A stretch of 64,000 nucleotides of DNA, from contig CAZCFZ010000013.1 of assembly GCA_964498065.1 (NCBI GenBank), forward strand, positions 1-64,000. Reading direction: 5' to 3'. Every line of letters starts with the position of its first letter. The first letter of the stretch is position 1. Shown here piece by piece: positions 35,833 to 44,138 of this stretch. Source of the stretch: FEN-1297 sp964498065 (lineage in GTDB: Bacteria > Bacteroidota > Ignavibacteria > Ignavibacteriales > Ignavibacteriaceae). The position numbers and the translations under genes were made by a program. The notes beneath the pieces were generated by a model. That model did no database searches, was not told where the DNA came from, and saw only the letters and a program-made list of their open reading frames with translations.

Positions 35833-36885
35833 ATGGATATATTTAATATATATTTACCTGTTGCCGGAATTGAATTCAATATTCTATTATTAATTCTAAT
35901 CGGATTCTGTGTTGGTGTTTTAGGAGGATTCTTCGGCGTTGGCGGAGGTTGGATTGTAACCCCGGCTTTAAACATTTTCGGATTTCACATGGCATTTGCA
36001 ATAGGAACAGATTTATCAAATATTTTCGGCCAATCTATTGGGGCTGTAAAAAAGCACCATAAAATGGGAAATATTGATTGGAAACTTGGTTTTATATCTA
36101 TTATTGCGTCTGTAGTTGGATTGGAACTTGGTTCCCAAGTAATCTTAATATTGGAAAAAGAAGGTGATGTCGGCTCCATTGTTAGATGGTGTTACCTTTT
36201 CCTTATGTTCGGACTAAGTATTCTTATGTTTTATGATTATTTTAAATTAAATCCTAAAAAGGGGAAAAAAGCTAAAAATAAAACCTCGAATGAGGAAAGA
36301 GAACCTGTACGAACCAAGAGTATAATTGCCGAAAGACTACATAAAATCAATTTACCTCCCATGATCTCATTTCCTGCTTCCGGGATCAAATCTGTATCTT
36401 TATGGATTGTTTTATTTATTTTTCTTTTTACCGGTTTTCTTTCGGGTTTTTTAGGTGTCGGAGGAGGTTTTATAAGAATGCCTGCTCTTGTCTATTTAAT
36501 CGGAGTACCTACTGTTATTGCAGTTGGAACAGACCTGATGAGTGTATTGTTTTCCGGGGCTTACGGCTGTTTTACTTATGCGGTTAAAGGAAGAGTTGAA
36601 TTAATTGCGGCTTTCTTTATGCTTATCGGAGCTTCAATTGGTGCTCAAATAGGCGCTACAGCAGTTAAATATATTAAGGGTTACGGAATAAGATTATTAT
36701 TTGCCATAATGATAATATGTGCAGGCTGTTCAATTGCGCTGGAACAAGCTTCTAAAATAACCAATCTCGATATTCTCTCGACAATTGCAGGTATTGTATT
36801 AATGGGAACAGCTGTTTCTATGACTTTGATAATTATAATTAGTCTTGTGTCCGAATTTAGAAAAGAAAAAAAATTGAGTTTATAA
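35833..36885 (+). CDS. TSUP (TauE/SafE) family permease, copy 5
   Basis: 350 residues. It shares IGTDLSNIFGQ with copy 4 but also has Asp in the second half (VGTDLMSVLFSG instead of GTSLIT) and Arg in GGGFIRMPAL where the others have Ile. Two charged substitutions in the second signature make it the best candidate for altered specificity. The central loop is highly basic (KKGKKAKNKTS). It ends 67 bases before the small membrane-protein gene. Confidence 0.87.
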   Translation: MDIFNIYLPVAGIEFNILLLILIGFCVGVLGGFFGVGGGWIVTPALNIFGFHMAFAIGTDLSNIFGQSIGAVKKHHKMGNIDWKLGFISIIASVVGLELGSQVILILEKEGDVGSIVRWCYLFLMFGLSILMFYDYFKLNPKKGKKAKNKTSNEEREPVRTKSIIAERLHKINLPPMISFPASGIKSVSLWIVLFIFLFTGFLSGFLGVGGGFIRMPALVYLIGVPTVIAVGTDLMSVLFSGAYGCFTYAVKGRVELIAAFFMLIGASIGAQIGATAVKYIKGYGIRLLFAIMIICAGCSIALEQASKITNLDILSTIAGIVLMGTAVSMTLIIIISLVSEFRKEKKLSL

Positions 36886-36952
36886 AATCTCAATTATGAA
36901 TTAAATTTGAATTAAGAAATAATTAATAAATAAAATATGAAGGAAGGATAAT

Positions 36953-37255
36953 ATGTCCGCAAAAAAGTTATTAATAATTATATTTTTCTGTTTTATTTAT
37001 ATAAACATGTATAATTATAGTTATGCTAATGAAGTCGGCGGCAAACAAGAAACCGCATTAAATAATAAAATTGATACCAAAAATCTTTCTGGCGTTGATT
37101 TAATAATTGTAAATTTATACAATGGCGACAGAATACTTTATGCAGTAGTTGTTACTTTGGTAATGGCATCTTTGGGATCGATCATGGCATTTGGAACAGA
37201 CCTTGTATTGAAATTTTTCGGAATGAGTGTGTCAAAGATTTCCCACAATGAATGA
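36953..37255 (+). CDS. small exported/membrane protein of the TSUP cluster, unknown family
   Basis: 100 residues with AAGGA six bases before the ATG. A signal-like segment (KKLLIIIFFCFIYINMY), a short polar region (KIDTKNLSGVDLIIVNLYNG), then one TM helix (LYAVVVTLVMASLGSIMAFG) and a short tail (SVSKISHNE). I do not recognise a named domain. Its position after the TSUP array and before the sensor/regulator genes suggests an accessory subunit or stabiliser of a transporter or sensor, but this is inference. Confidence 0.65.
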   Translation: MSAKKLLIIIFFCFIYINMYNYSYANEVGGKQETALNNKIDTKNLSGVDLIIVNLYNGDRILYAVVVTLVMASLGSIMAFGTDLVLKFFGMSVSKISHNE

Positions 37256-37433
37256 ATTTTATCCGTGAATCTTTAATATTCTCATTTAAAACTCATAGAA
37301 ATTAAAAATTCATGAATAATATACTTGAAATGACTTCTAAGCAAAATTAAATTAATGTTGACAATTTAAATTGATAAATTAATTTAATCACATTTTTATA
37401 ATTTCCTAACCGTATAATCAGATTATTGAAAGA
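37256..37433 (+). promoter_or_regulatory. intergenic region with possible promoter before the sensor kinase
   Basis: 178 bp, very AT-rich. A perfect TTGACA at 37358-37363 could be a -35 box, but no -10 with more than four matches lies at 16-19 bases, so the call is weak. It lies in an AATTTAAATTGATAAATTAA-like partly palindromic stretch that could also bind a regulator. It would separate transcription of the kinase module from the TSUP operon. Confidence 0.25.
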
Positions 37434-39023
37434 TTGAATAAATTGAAAATAATTGAAAGATTAAAATATTTAAGTATATCTTCTCGCATTTCAATCTTAC
37501 TCGGAATAATTATTCTGTTAACAATGGGAGGATTTTCTACATTCAGTCTTATTAAACAGGAAGATGCGGCAATAGATGCCATAAGCCATAATGCAGAGCA
37601 GCTCAGCAAAACAACCGAAAAGATATTAAGATTAAGCATGCTTAAAAATAGACGAGATGAATTATCCATGGCTGTACATGATATTGTCGGTAAAGAAGGA
37701 ATAATATCTGTTAGAATTTTAAATCATAAAGGAGTTATTAAATTTTCATCAAATCCTTCTGAAATAAACGAACATATTTCACAAACCAGTCCTGAGGGAA
37801 TGGCAACAAACCAACTATGCAAAAGCTGCCATAAAAATGAGTATAATAAGTCAGAATACGATATTAAAAATTTTTCACAATATAAGATTGTTAAGAAAGA
37901 TAACTTAATTTACAGTTGGCAGCCAATTTATAATGCCCGGAGCTGTTATACGGAAGCATGCCATTCAAGTTTTGAAGAACCTGTTATAAAAAGAGCAAAT
38001 AATTTAAAGACCGGTGAAGCATACTTGCCGGTACATGATTCTTCTCAAACTATACTTGGATTCATTGATATTGAAGTATCCACTAAGAGAATTAACTCAA
38101 ATCTTGCCAAGACACGTACACAACTTATTTTATTTACTATTATTTTTGCGTTAATTGCATCAATAATAACCTATTTATCGATCAAATATCTTATTGGCAA
38201 ACCTATAAAAAATTTAGTTGACGGTACTAAACGAGTAGCCGAAGGAAATTTTAAAGATGAAATACCTCCTGGTAAAGCAGAATTAAAATTACTTGCCGAA
38301 TCATTTAATAAAATGCAGAGACAATTATTATCCACCCAGACTCAATTAATCGAATCCGAAAAACTTGCATCCGTCGGCAAACTTGCCGAAGAAATTGCAA
38401 ACGAAATCAACAATCCTTTAACCGGTATAATTATACATAGTGAAAGCTTAATTGCGGAATCAAAATCTAACAATAACAGTATAAATGATTTTGAAACTAT
38501 TAAATTGGAAGCATTAAAAATTAGAGAAAGTATAAAGAATATTTTATCTTTTACAGGCGGGAATAAACCAGAATTTAGAATTACATTTATTGGCGATATA
38601 ATTAATCATGCAATTTTAATTGTGAAGAAGTTTTCTAATTTTCAAAATATTAAGATTATTTCTGAAATTCCTAAAACTCTTCCGAATGTTTCCGTAGACC
38701 CTGCATTATTAGAACAAGTGTTCTTAAATCTTCTTTTAATTTCGTCCGAATCCATGCCGGCGGGCGGGATTTTAGATATACTTGTTAATTATTCTGACAT
38801 TAAAAAGCAAATAGAAATCGTTTTTTCCGATACAGGAAAGGGAATTTCCGAAAATATTCTTCAAAAGATTTTTAATCCTGTTAATATTCCGGAACTTGAA
38901 AATTTTGAAAAGACAGGAATAAGTCTAGTTGTTTGTAAAGATATTATAGAAATGCATAACGGAACGCTAAAAATAAATAATACAGGTTCAGGAACTGTTG
39001 TTTCTATTGCATTACCGGTTTAG
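37434..39023 (+). CDS. membrane sensor with c-haem motif and degenerate histidine-kinase domain
   Basis: 529 residues with a TTG start and no strong SD. TM1 is about 20-40 and TM2 about 230-250. Between them lies an extracytoplasmic domain with CKSCH (near residue 128) and CYTEACH (near 170), a standard CxxCH and a CX4CH c-haem site. A HAMP segment (GKPIKNLVDGTKRVAEGNF) and a kinase-like region follow. The phospho-acceptor His of the H-box is Asn323 (EIANEINNPLTG; codon AAC). The N-box Asn is lost (LLLISSESM) and the GLGL box is KTGISL; only DTGKGIS is intact. Autophosphorylation is therefore unlikely. The response regulator starts five bases later. Confidence 0.85.
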   Translation: MNKLKIIERLKYLSISSRISILLGIIILLTMGGFSTFSLIKQEDAAIDAISHNAEQLSKTTEKILRLSMLKNRRDELSMAVHDIVGKEGIISVRILNHKGVIKFSSNPSEINEHISQTSPEGMATNQLCKSCHKNEYNKSEYDIKNFSQYKIVKKDNLIYSWQPIYNARSCYTEACHSSFEEPVIKRANNLKTGEAYLPVHDSSQTILGFIDIEVSTKRINSNLAKTRTQLILFTIIFALIASIITYLSIKYLIGKPIKNLVDGTKRVAEGNFKDEIPPGKAELKLLAESFNKMQRQLLSTQTQLIESEKLASVGKLAEEIANEINNPLTGIIIHSESLIAESKSNNNSINDFETIKLEALKIRESIKNILSFTGGNKPEFRITFIGDIINHAILIVKKFSNFQNIKIISEIPKTLPNVSVDPALLEQVFLNLLLISSESMPAGGILDILVNYSDIKKQIEIVFSDTGKGISENILQKIFNPVNIPELENFEKTGISLVVCKDIIEMHNGTLKINNTGSGTVVSIALPV

Positions 39024-39028
39024 GACTT

Positions 39029-39442
39029 ATGAAAAATTTAATTAAAATACTGGTTATTGATAAAGAAGAAATTATTCTCAAATCAGTAAAAAAAGCTCTT
39101 AAAAATAACGACCATACGGAATTTGTAATTACAACATGTAACACTGCATTGGAAGGTTTAAAATTAATTAGAACTGATAAGTTTGATCTTGCTTTAATTG
39201 ATCCAATTCTGCCGGGAATGAACGGGAATGAACTAATAAGGAGAATAAAAAATATTTATCAGGATATGCCTATAATTATTATGTCGGGATATTCGTCTGT
39301 CGGAACTAACCAATTCGAATTTGTTACTGGGCAGAACGGATTTTCTAAACCAACAGTAGACATTTTAAAAAAACCTTTTACGACGGAGGAGATAAATTCC
39401 GTTATCGGTAAGACATTAAGAAATTATTTAAATATAAATTAA
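39029..39442 (+). CDS. stand-alone receiver-domain response regulator
   Basis: 137 residues, a single CheY-like domain without output. The phospho-acceptor Asp58 is present (LALIDPILPGMNG), as are Ser in IIIMSGYS and Lys in ILKKPFT. The usual second acidic residue of the metal site is Lys12 (VIDKEE instead of VDDxE), which would weaken Mg2+ binding. It lies five bases after the degenerate kinase and 16 bases before the PEP-synthase-like gene, so the three are one unit. With a kinase that lacks its His, its phosphate source, if any, is unclear. Confidence 0.85.
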   Translation: MKNLIKILVIDKEEIILKSVKKALKNNDHTEFVITTCNTALEGLKLIRTDKFDLALIDPILPGMNGNELIRRIKNIYQDMPIIIMSGYSSVGTNQFEFVTGQNGFSKPTVDILKKPFTTEEINSVIGKTLRNYLNIN

Positions 39443-39458
39443 AAAACATTTACAGATC

Positions 39459-42116
39459 ATGAAATTTTTTAGAAATATTTTTAAAAAACAGGAAAGGGAG
39501 ACAATTTCTTTTAAAGAAAAGCTTCACCACTTTCAGCGTCTTTTGTTTTCAAACGATGAAGCTTTAAAACTTATGGGCGGTTTAAGTGAACTACTTGTTT
39601 CAGGACATCCCTTTTCAAGAGGAGAAATTCATAGAGTTTATTCCGAAATAATGAAAAATACGCAGGAAGTCACTGAACATCTTTCAATCATGTGCGATGG
39701 TAAATATAAAACTCTGATCGGCCAAGTAAAAAAAATAAAAAGTAAATGCGAGAAAGAACTTGCCCCGGGTTTTTTCTGTACCATTAGATGGAACTGCAAT
39801 AAAACAGATTGTACGGACTGTGAGGAAATTAATAGGCATGTAAAGGCTCCAAATAATCAACCATATTCTTATAATGTTGATGAAATAACAATTGATAACA
39901 CAAGAGAAGTCGGCGGTAAAATGAGCCGTTTATGCGAGGTACATAACAGGCTTCTTATTCCCATACCGGATGGATTTTGTCTTACAACAAAATGTTTCAA
40001 CGAATTTTTATCTCAGGGCGATTTGTTTGAACAGATTGATAAAACTATATCCTCCATAGATTATAATGATAATGAACAAGTTCAGCAGGCCAGCCAGGTA
40101 ATTCAGGCCCTTATCATTTCTACCCCTATTCCTTCTCTTATTGAGAAAATAATACTCGATAATTATGAACATCTTACAACCAAACACGGCGACGTATTAC
40201 TATCCGTAAGGTCAAGTGCAGTTGGTGAAGATGATTTGCATTTTTCATTTGCAGGATTACACTATACGGCATTAAACGTAAGCAAGGTTAATTTAATCGA
40301 TGCATGCTTTGAAGTGTTAATTTCTAAATATTTACCGCAGTCAATCATATACAGGTATCTTACAGGTCTGCGCGATGTGGATATGCCTATGAGTATCGGG
40401 TGTATGCAGATGATTAATTCGGAAGTCAGCGGCGTATTGTTTACAAAGGATCCAATGGGGATAAAAGAAGGAATCATTATACACGCTGTTTGGGGTTTGG
40501 GAACCAAAGTAGTTGACGGAAGTGTTACGCCGCAGGAATTTATTGTGGATAGAAATACATGCAAGATTAATAACTATAGGGTCGGAAATCAAAAAATTAA
40601 AACAACTCTAAGATTAACCGACGGATTACAGGAAGAAGAAATCCCTGAAGATATTTTACATAAATCATGCTTAAATGAAAATCAAGTTAAAATAATAACG
40701 GAATATGCATTAAAAATTGAAACTTATTTTAATACGCCTCAGGATATTGAGTGGACAATTGATAAGAACGGAAAAGTATATATTTTACAATGCAGACCGT
40801 TAGCCGTTACAAGTGCTGCAAATGTTCAATCATCGGAAAAAATTTCTGCAGATGAAGAAAGATATGACTATCCGGTTTTAATTGGTAAAGGAATATGTGC
40901 CAGTCCCGGTATCGGTGCGGGAAAAGTTTTTTTGCTGAATAGGTTTAAAGATCTTATAAATTTCCCTTCAGGGGGAATACTTGTAGTGAAAAAAACATCG
41001 CCTGAATTAACACGAGTTTTACACAAAGCCGCCGGATTAATAGCAGATATTGGAAATACAACCGGACACCTCGCTATCATTGCACGTGAATTGGGAATAC
41101 CGGTTCTTGTAAATACGGACAATGCAACTGAAACATTAAGCAGCAACCAAATGGTTACGGTAGATACGTTAAAAAATAAAGTTTATATGGGGGAAGCTAA
41201 AGAATTGATAGATAAATACGGCAAAGATTCAACTACCGAAAATATATTTATAAAGAGTCCTATGTTCAGGATTTGGCAAAATATCTCGGAATTAGTAATC
41301 CCCTTAAACTTAACCAACCCGGATTCATCAGATTTTACACCGGAAGGTTGTAAAACGCTTCATGACGTTACAAGATTTGGTCATGAATATGCAATGAGAG
41401 AGATGTTTTCTTTATATGAGTCTGCACAATATGAAGATAAACATGCTTTCCCCTTAGATTTTTCCGTACCGTTAGATATACATATAATCGACCTCGGGAA
41501 CGGTTTAAAAGATGTGACTGGTAAAAAAAGAGTAAAGCCTGATGATATTATTTCCCAGCCGTTTTTATCTTTAATAAAAGGTATGACTGCCCCGGGTATT
41601 AGATGGGCAGGTCCATTGCCAATTGATTTAAAAGGTTTTGCCAATCTTTTAATGTCAAATGTAATTGATTCCAGCAGAAGCGACAGAGATTTGGGAAGCA
41701 GGAGTTATGCAATAATTTCAGATTGCTATATGAATTTCTTTTCCAGAATGGGTTACCATTTTTCAAGACTCGACGCTTACGTAAGCGATGAAATAAACAA
41801 TAATTATATTAACTTTAATTTCCGCGGCGGCGCTGCAGATCCGATTAGAAAAATGAGAAGAGCGAAAATAATTACCAAGGTTTTGGAAACATTAAATTTT
41901 TCGGTTTCCTTAAAAAACGATCATGTTCTCGGAACGATTAGAAAAATTCCGTCTTCATTAGTTCTATCTTTATTAACTGAAATCGGAAGATTAATGGGTG
42001 CGGTAAGAAATGTTGATGTTACACTTACTAATGATGAAAGCATACAGCAGTTTGTAGATGCTTTTATTAAAGGCGACTCTTCCCCTGCGTTAAGATTTGT
42101 AGAAAAACACCAATAA
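39459..42116 (+). CDS. PEP-synthase/PPDK-like phosphotransferase lacking the PEP-binding barrel
   Basis: 885 residues, cytoplasmic. Residues 1-145 are helical with a Cys cluster (CTIRWNCNKTDCTDC). Residues about 150-447 are the PPDK/PEP-synthase ATP-grasp domain (SVRSSAVGEDDLHFSFAG near 247, GVLFTKDPMG, DIEWTIDKNGKVYILQCRP). Residues about 470-570 are the swivelling phosphohistidine domain with His near 535 (TTGHLAIIARELGIPV). The C-terminal barrel that binds PEP/pyruvate is absent; instead about 300 residues of another domain follow (NYINFNFRGGAADPIRKMRR, then TEIGRLMGAV). It could thus phosphorylate a different acceptor, as rifampicin phosphotransferase does with its own middle domain. Converges on qmoC with eight bases between stops. 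Confidence 0.8.
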   Translation: MKFFRNIFKKQERETISFKEKLHHFQRLLFSNDEALKLMGGLSELLVSGHPFSRGEIHRVYSEIMKNTQEVTEHLSIMCDGKYKTLIGQVKKIKSKCEKELAPGFFCTIRWNCNKTDCTDCEEINRHVKAPNNQPYSYNVDEITIDNTREVGGKMSRLCEVHNRLLIPIPDGFCLTTKCFNEFLSQGDLFEQIDKTISSIDYNDNEQVQQASQVIQALIISTPIPSLIEKIILDNYEHLTTKHGDVLLSVRSSAVGEDDLHFSFAGLHYTALNVSKVNLIDACFEVLISKYLPQSIIYRYLTGLRDVDMPMSIGCMQMINSEVSGVLFTKDPMGIKEGIIIHAVWGLGTKVVDGSVTPQEFIVDRNTCKINNYRVGNQKIKTTLRLTDGLQEEEIPEDILHKSCLNENQVKIITEYALKIETYFNTPQDIEWTIDKNGKVYILQCRPLAVTSAANVQSSEKISADEERYDYPVLIGKGICASPGIGAGKVFLLNRFKDLINFPSGGILVVKKTSPELTRVLHKAAGLIADIGNTTGHLAIIARELGIPVLVNTDNATETLSSNQMVTVDTLKNKVYMGEAKELIDKYGKDSTTENIFIKSPMFRIWQNISELVIPLNLTNPDSSDFTPEGCKTLHDVTRFGHEYAMREMFSLYESAQYEDKHAFPLDFSVPLDIHIIDLGNGLKDVTGKKRVKPDDIISQPFLSLIKGMTAPGIRWAGPLPIDLKGFANLLMSNVIDSSRSDRDLGSRSYAIISDCYMNFFSRMGYHFSRLDAYVSDEINNNYINFNFRGGAADPIRKMRRAKIITKVLETLNFSVSLKNDHVLGTIRKIPSSLVLSLLTEIGRLMGAVRNVDVTLTNDESIQQFVDAFIKGDSSPALRFVEKHQ

Positions 42117-42124
42117 TACGGTTC

Positions 42125-43306
42125 TTATATAGAAGCGGCTACCTGGGTTACATTAATATTTTTTTTCTCTACTTCTTTAGCTTTACTTTTGACTGCAGCA
42201 ACATAAATTGCAAGGGGACGGTAAAGTAAATGACTCCATTTTCCAAAGGGCACTTCCACAAATAACATTGGTACTACAATCATCATATGAATCATATACA
42301 TTACATAAGTTTCCATCGGCATATTTGTTACTCTAAACATATGAAGTAATATGCCTGTTAATGCAGCAAGAAAGAGCATAATCGGGAACAACCAATCTGA
42401 AAAATGACTGAATTGATGCATGCCGGTTCCCTTTTTTATCCTATCAATAGTAATCCAGACTGTAGATATTAATAAAACAGCAGTTGCATAGTATCCTAAA
42501 AAGCTGGTCCAGTGTATGGTACTATCCTTAATTTGAAACCATGGTAAGAATACCACGACAAGTGTAAACATTATTGCATAACCGCTGACTAAAAATAGAT
42601 GACGAAGCCAGTTTTTTAATGTCTCATTGTTGTTACATTCTTTCCATCTCTTCTGTGTAACTCCTTGTATAATAAAATTGGGGATCTGTGTAATATACAA
42701 ATGGAATGGTATCTTTTCTCCCCGTGTTAAACCGGCAAACATACGTGCAGCGTTGGAAAGAAGTAAGACTCCCAGTAAAACAGCCAGAATCCTATCTCCC
42801 ACATCGGCAATACCTACAGGGGCAAACCGTTCAAGCATTACTGTAGACAACGGCGCTGATCCGGAATGGTTTAATAACCCGAAACCAAAATTGTTGGGAA
42901 CCGTAAACATCAATGCAACAGCAGCCGCTACTATAGCTAAAATACCGATTTCCCAGTATACAGATTTATATAATAATCGAGATAATCCCGTCCAATCATA
43001 TAGCGACGTGAGATATCTGCGAAGCGCCATCATTGTTTCGCCGGGATTAACATTTCTCGGACATTTTTTAGAACAATCGCCGCAGTAAAAACACAGCCAA
43101 GGTCCTGGATCTTCCATCAGCTGATCCTTCAAACCCCATTGCGCAATCAGCATTTGTCTACGGGGAAATCCATTTTCTTCCGTAGATAGCTGGCATACCG
43201 ATGTACATGTAGAGCATTGAAAACATTTTTTAACATCTTCTCCGCCGTTTTCCTTTAAATCGTGAATTAATTTTAAATCCGGGTTAATAATTTTTCTTTC
43301 GCTCAT
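42125..43306 (-). CDS. qmoC: QmoC, membrane subunit of the quinone-interacting oxidoreductase
   Basis: Delivers electrons between the quinone pool and QmoAB/AprAB for APS reduction. 393 residues: the N-terminal HdrC-like part has two [4Fe-4S] motifs (CFQCSTCTSVCQLS, and CFYCGDCSKKCPRN), and the C-terminal half (about 120-370) is a haem-b cytochrome with six TM segments and conserved His residues (HLFLVSGYAIMF, HMFRVTNM, MIHMMIVVPML). It lies at the end of the sat-aprBA side, separated from qmoAB by six genes' length, rather than directly after qmoB as in most sulfate reducers. Confidence 0.93.
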   Translation of the reverse strand: MSERKIINPDLKLIHDLKENGGEDVKKCFQCSTCTSVCQLSTEENGFPRRQMLIAQWGLKDQLMEDPGPWLCFYCGDCSKKCPRNVNPGETMMALRRYLTSLYDWTGLSRLLYKSVYWEIGILAIVAAAVALMFTVPNNFGFGLLNHSGSAPLSTVMLERFAPVGIADVGDRILAVLLGVLLLSNAARMFAGLTRGEKIPFHLYITQIPNFIIQGVTQKRWKECNNNETLKNWLRHLFLVSGYAIMFTLVVVFLPWFQIKDSTIHWTSFLGYYATAVLLISTVWITIDRIKKGTGMHQFSHFSDWLFPIMLFLAALTGILLHMFRVTNMPMETYVMYMIHMMIVVPMLFVEVPFGKWSHLLYRPLAIYVAAVKSKAKEVEKKNINVTQVAASI

Positions 43307-43318
43307 AATCAGAACTTC

Positions 43319-44107
43319 TTATTTCTTTTCTTTTTTTAATTTCATTGTCTTTTCTCCAAAAAGACAAAATTTCAACCATTTAAAACCAAAAATTAATAAC
43401 TCTTTATCATCAAATTTTATTTTTTCCAAAACATCTTCATCTACATCAAACCTTTTTAGAAATGTACTTTCAAAAACAAATTCTCTAAACTTATCAATGT
43501 TATAACAAACCGTATAAAACATCTCTAATTTTGCAGGATCCAATTTTTTCCCTTCTCTGAAGAAATTATGCAACGAAACCTCTTTAAATAGTTCTCCTAT
43601 TTCCGAATACTCTTTTACTTCCTGCTCTTTCATCCATTCATCAATAGTCCGGTTTTTATCTTCATAATAGCCCTGACACACAGGCTCTTCAATAACAAAA
43701 TAAAATTCTTCTTCATTATCTTTAAAATTTGTTTTAGGCGAAGCAACGCCAAGCGGATACATCCTGCAAGACCACGGCCTGTCTTTATAAACTGTGCATC
43801 CTTCTTTACCGACAAAGTGACAGGATTTGTTCTCGTCATTCTTCATTTTCAACATTACCACAGGATGGTTCTGATTCTCATCAATGGGGAGAAATGAATA
43901 TTTATCTAAAAATTCCTGCGATGTTATTTTCAGATTATTTTTCAATCTGATAATATCATAAGGAGTTAAAAAAATATTAACATCGCTGCAGCATTTATTA
44001 AAGCAGCTTATATCCTTGTGACAATTGAATTTAAATTTGTTTCCCTTATTTAATCGGGGGTATTCTTTTAATATTGTTTCTTTTAGTTTTTCCAATTCAT
44101 CAGTCAT
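43319..44107 (-). CDS. YkgJ-family cysteine-cluster protein
   Basis: 262 residues, cytoplasmic. It has the YkgJ/Cys-cluster pattern: CHKDISCFNKCCSDVNIFL near the N-terminus, then CHFVGKEGCTVYKDRPWSCRMYPLG, eight Cys in the right spacing to bind zinc or an iron-sulfur cluster. It sits 12 bases upstream of qmoC and 31 bases after the zinc-ribbon gene, so it probably belongs to the sat-aprBA-qmoC transcript. Function unknown; a role in assembly of Apr or Qmo metal centres is only inference. Confidence 0.8.
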   Translation of the reverse strand: MTDELEKLKETILKEYPRLNKGNKFKFNCHKDISCFNKCCSDVNIFLTPYDIIRLKNNLKITSQEFLDKYSFLPIDENQNHPVVMLKMKNDENKSCHFVGKEGCTVYKDRPWSCRMYPLGVASPKTNFKDNEEEFYFVIEEPVCQGYYEDKNRTIDEWMKEQEVKEYSEIGELFKEVSLHNFFREGKKLDPAKLEMFYTVCYNIDKFREFVFESTFLKRFDVDEDVLEKIKFDDKELLIFGFKWLKFCLFGEKTMKLKKEKK

Positions 44108-44138
44108 AACTTATCCTTAACTATAATATTTGGGAATT

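Larger units (their letters stand above)
31508..36885 (+). repeat. tandem array of five TSUP permease genes
   Basis: Five full-length paralogous ORFs (349, 344, 356, 357 and 350 residues) lie head to tail with gaps of 6-45 bases. All begin M(N/D)(I/L)F(N/S)IYLPV(A/V)GI and share FGFxxAxAIGT near residue 55 and KKHxKMGNIDWKLG near residue 75. Codons differ at many synonymous sites between copies, so the duplications are not recent. Confidence 0.9.

Noticed and set aside
42117..42124. Terminator between the convergent PEP-synthase-like gene and qmoC
   Set aside because: Only eight bases separate the stops. The small TTCT/AGAA inverted repeat there is too weak to call.
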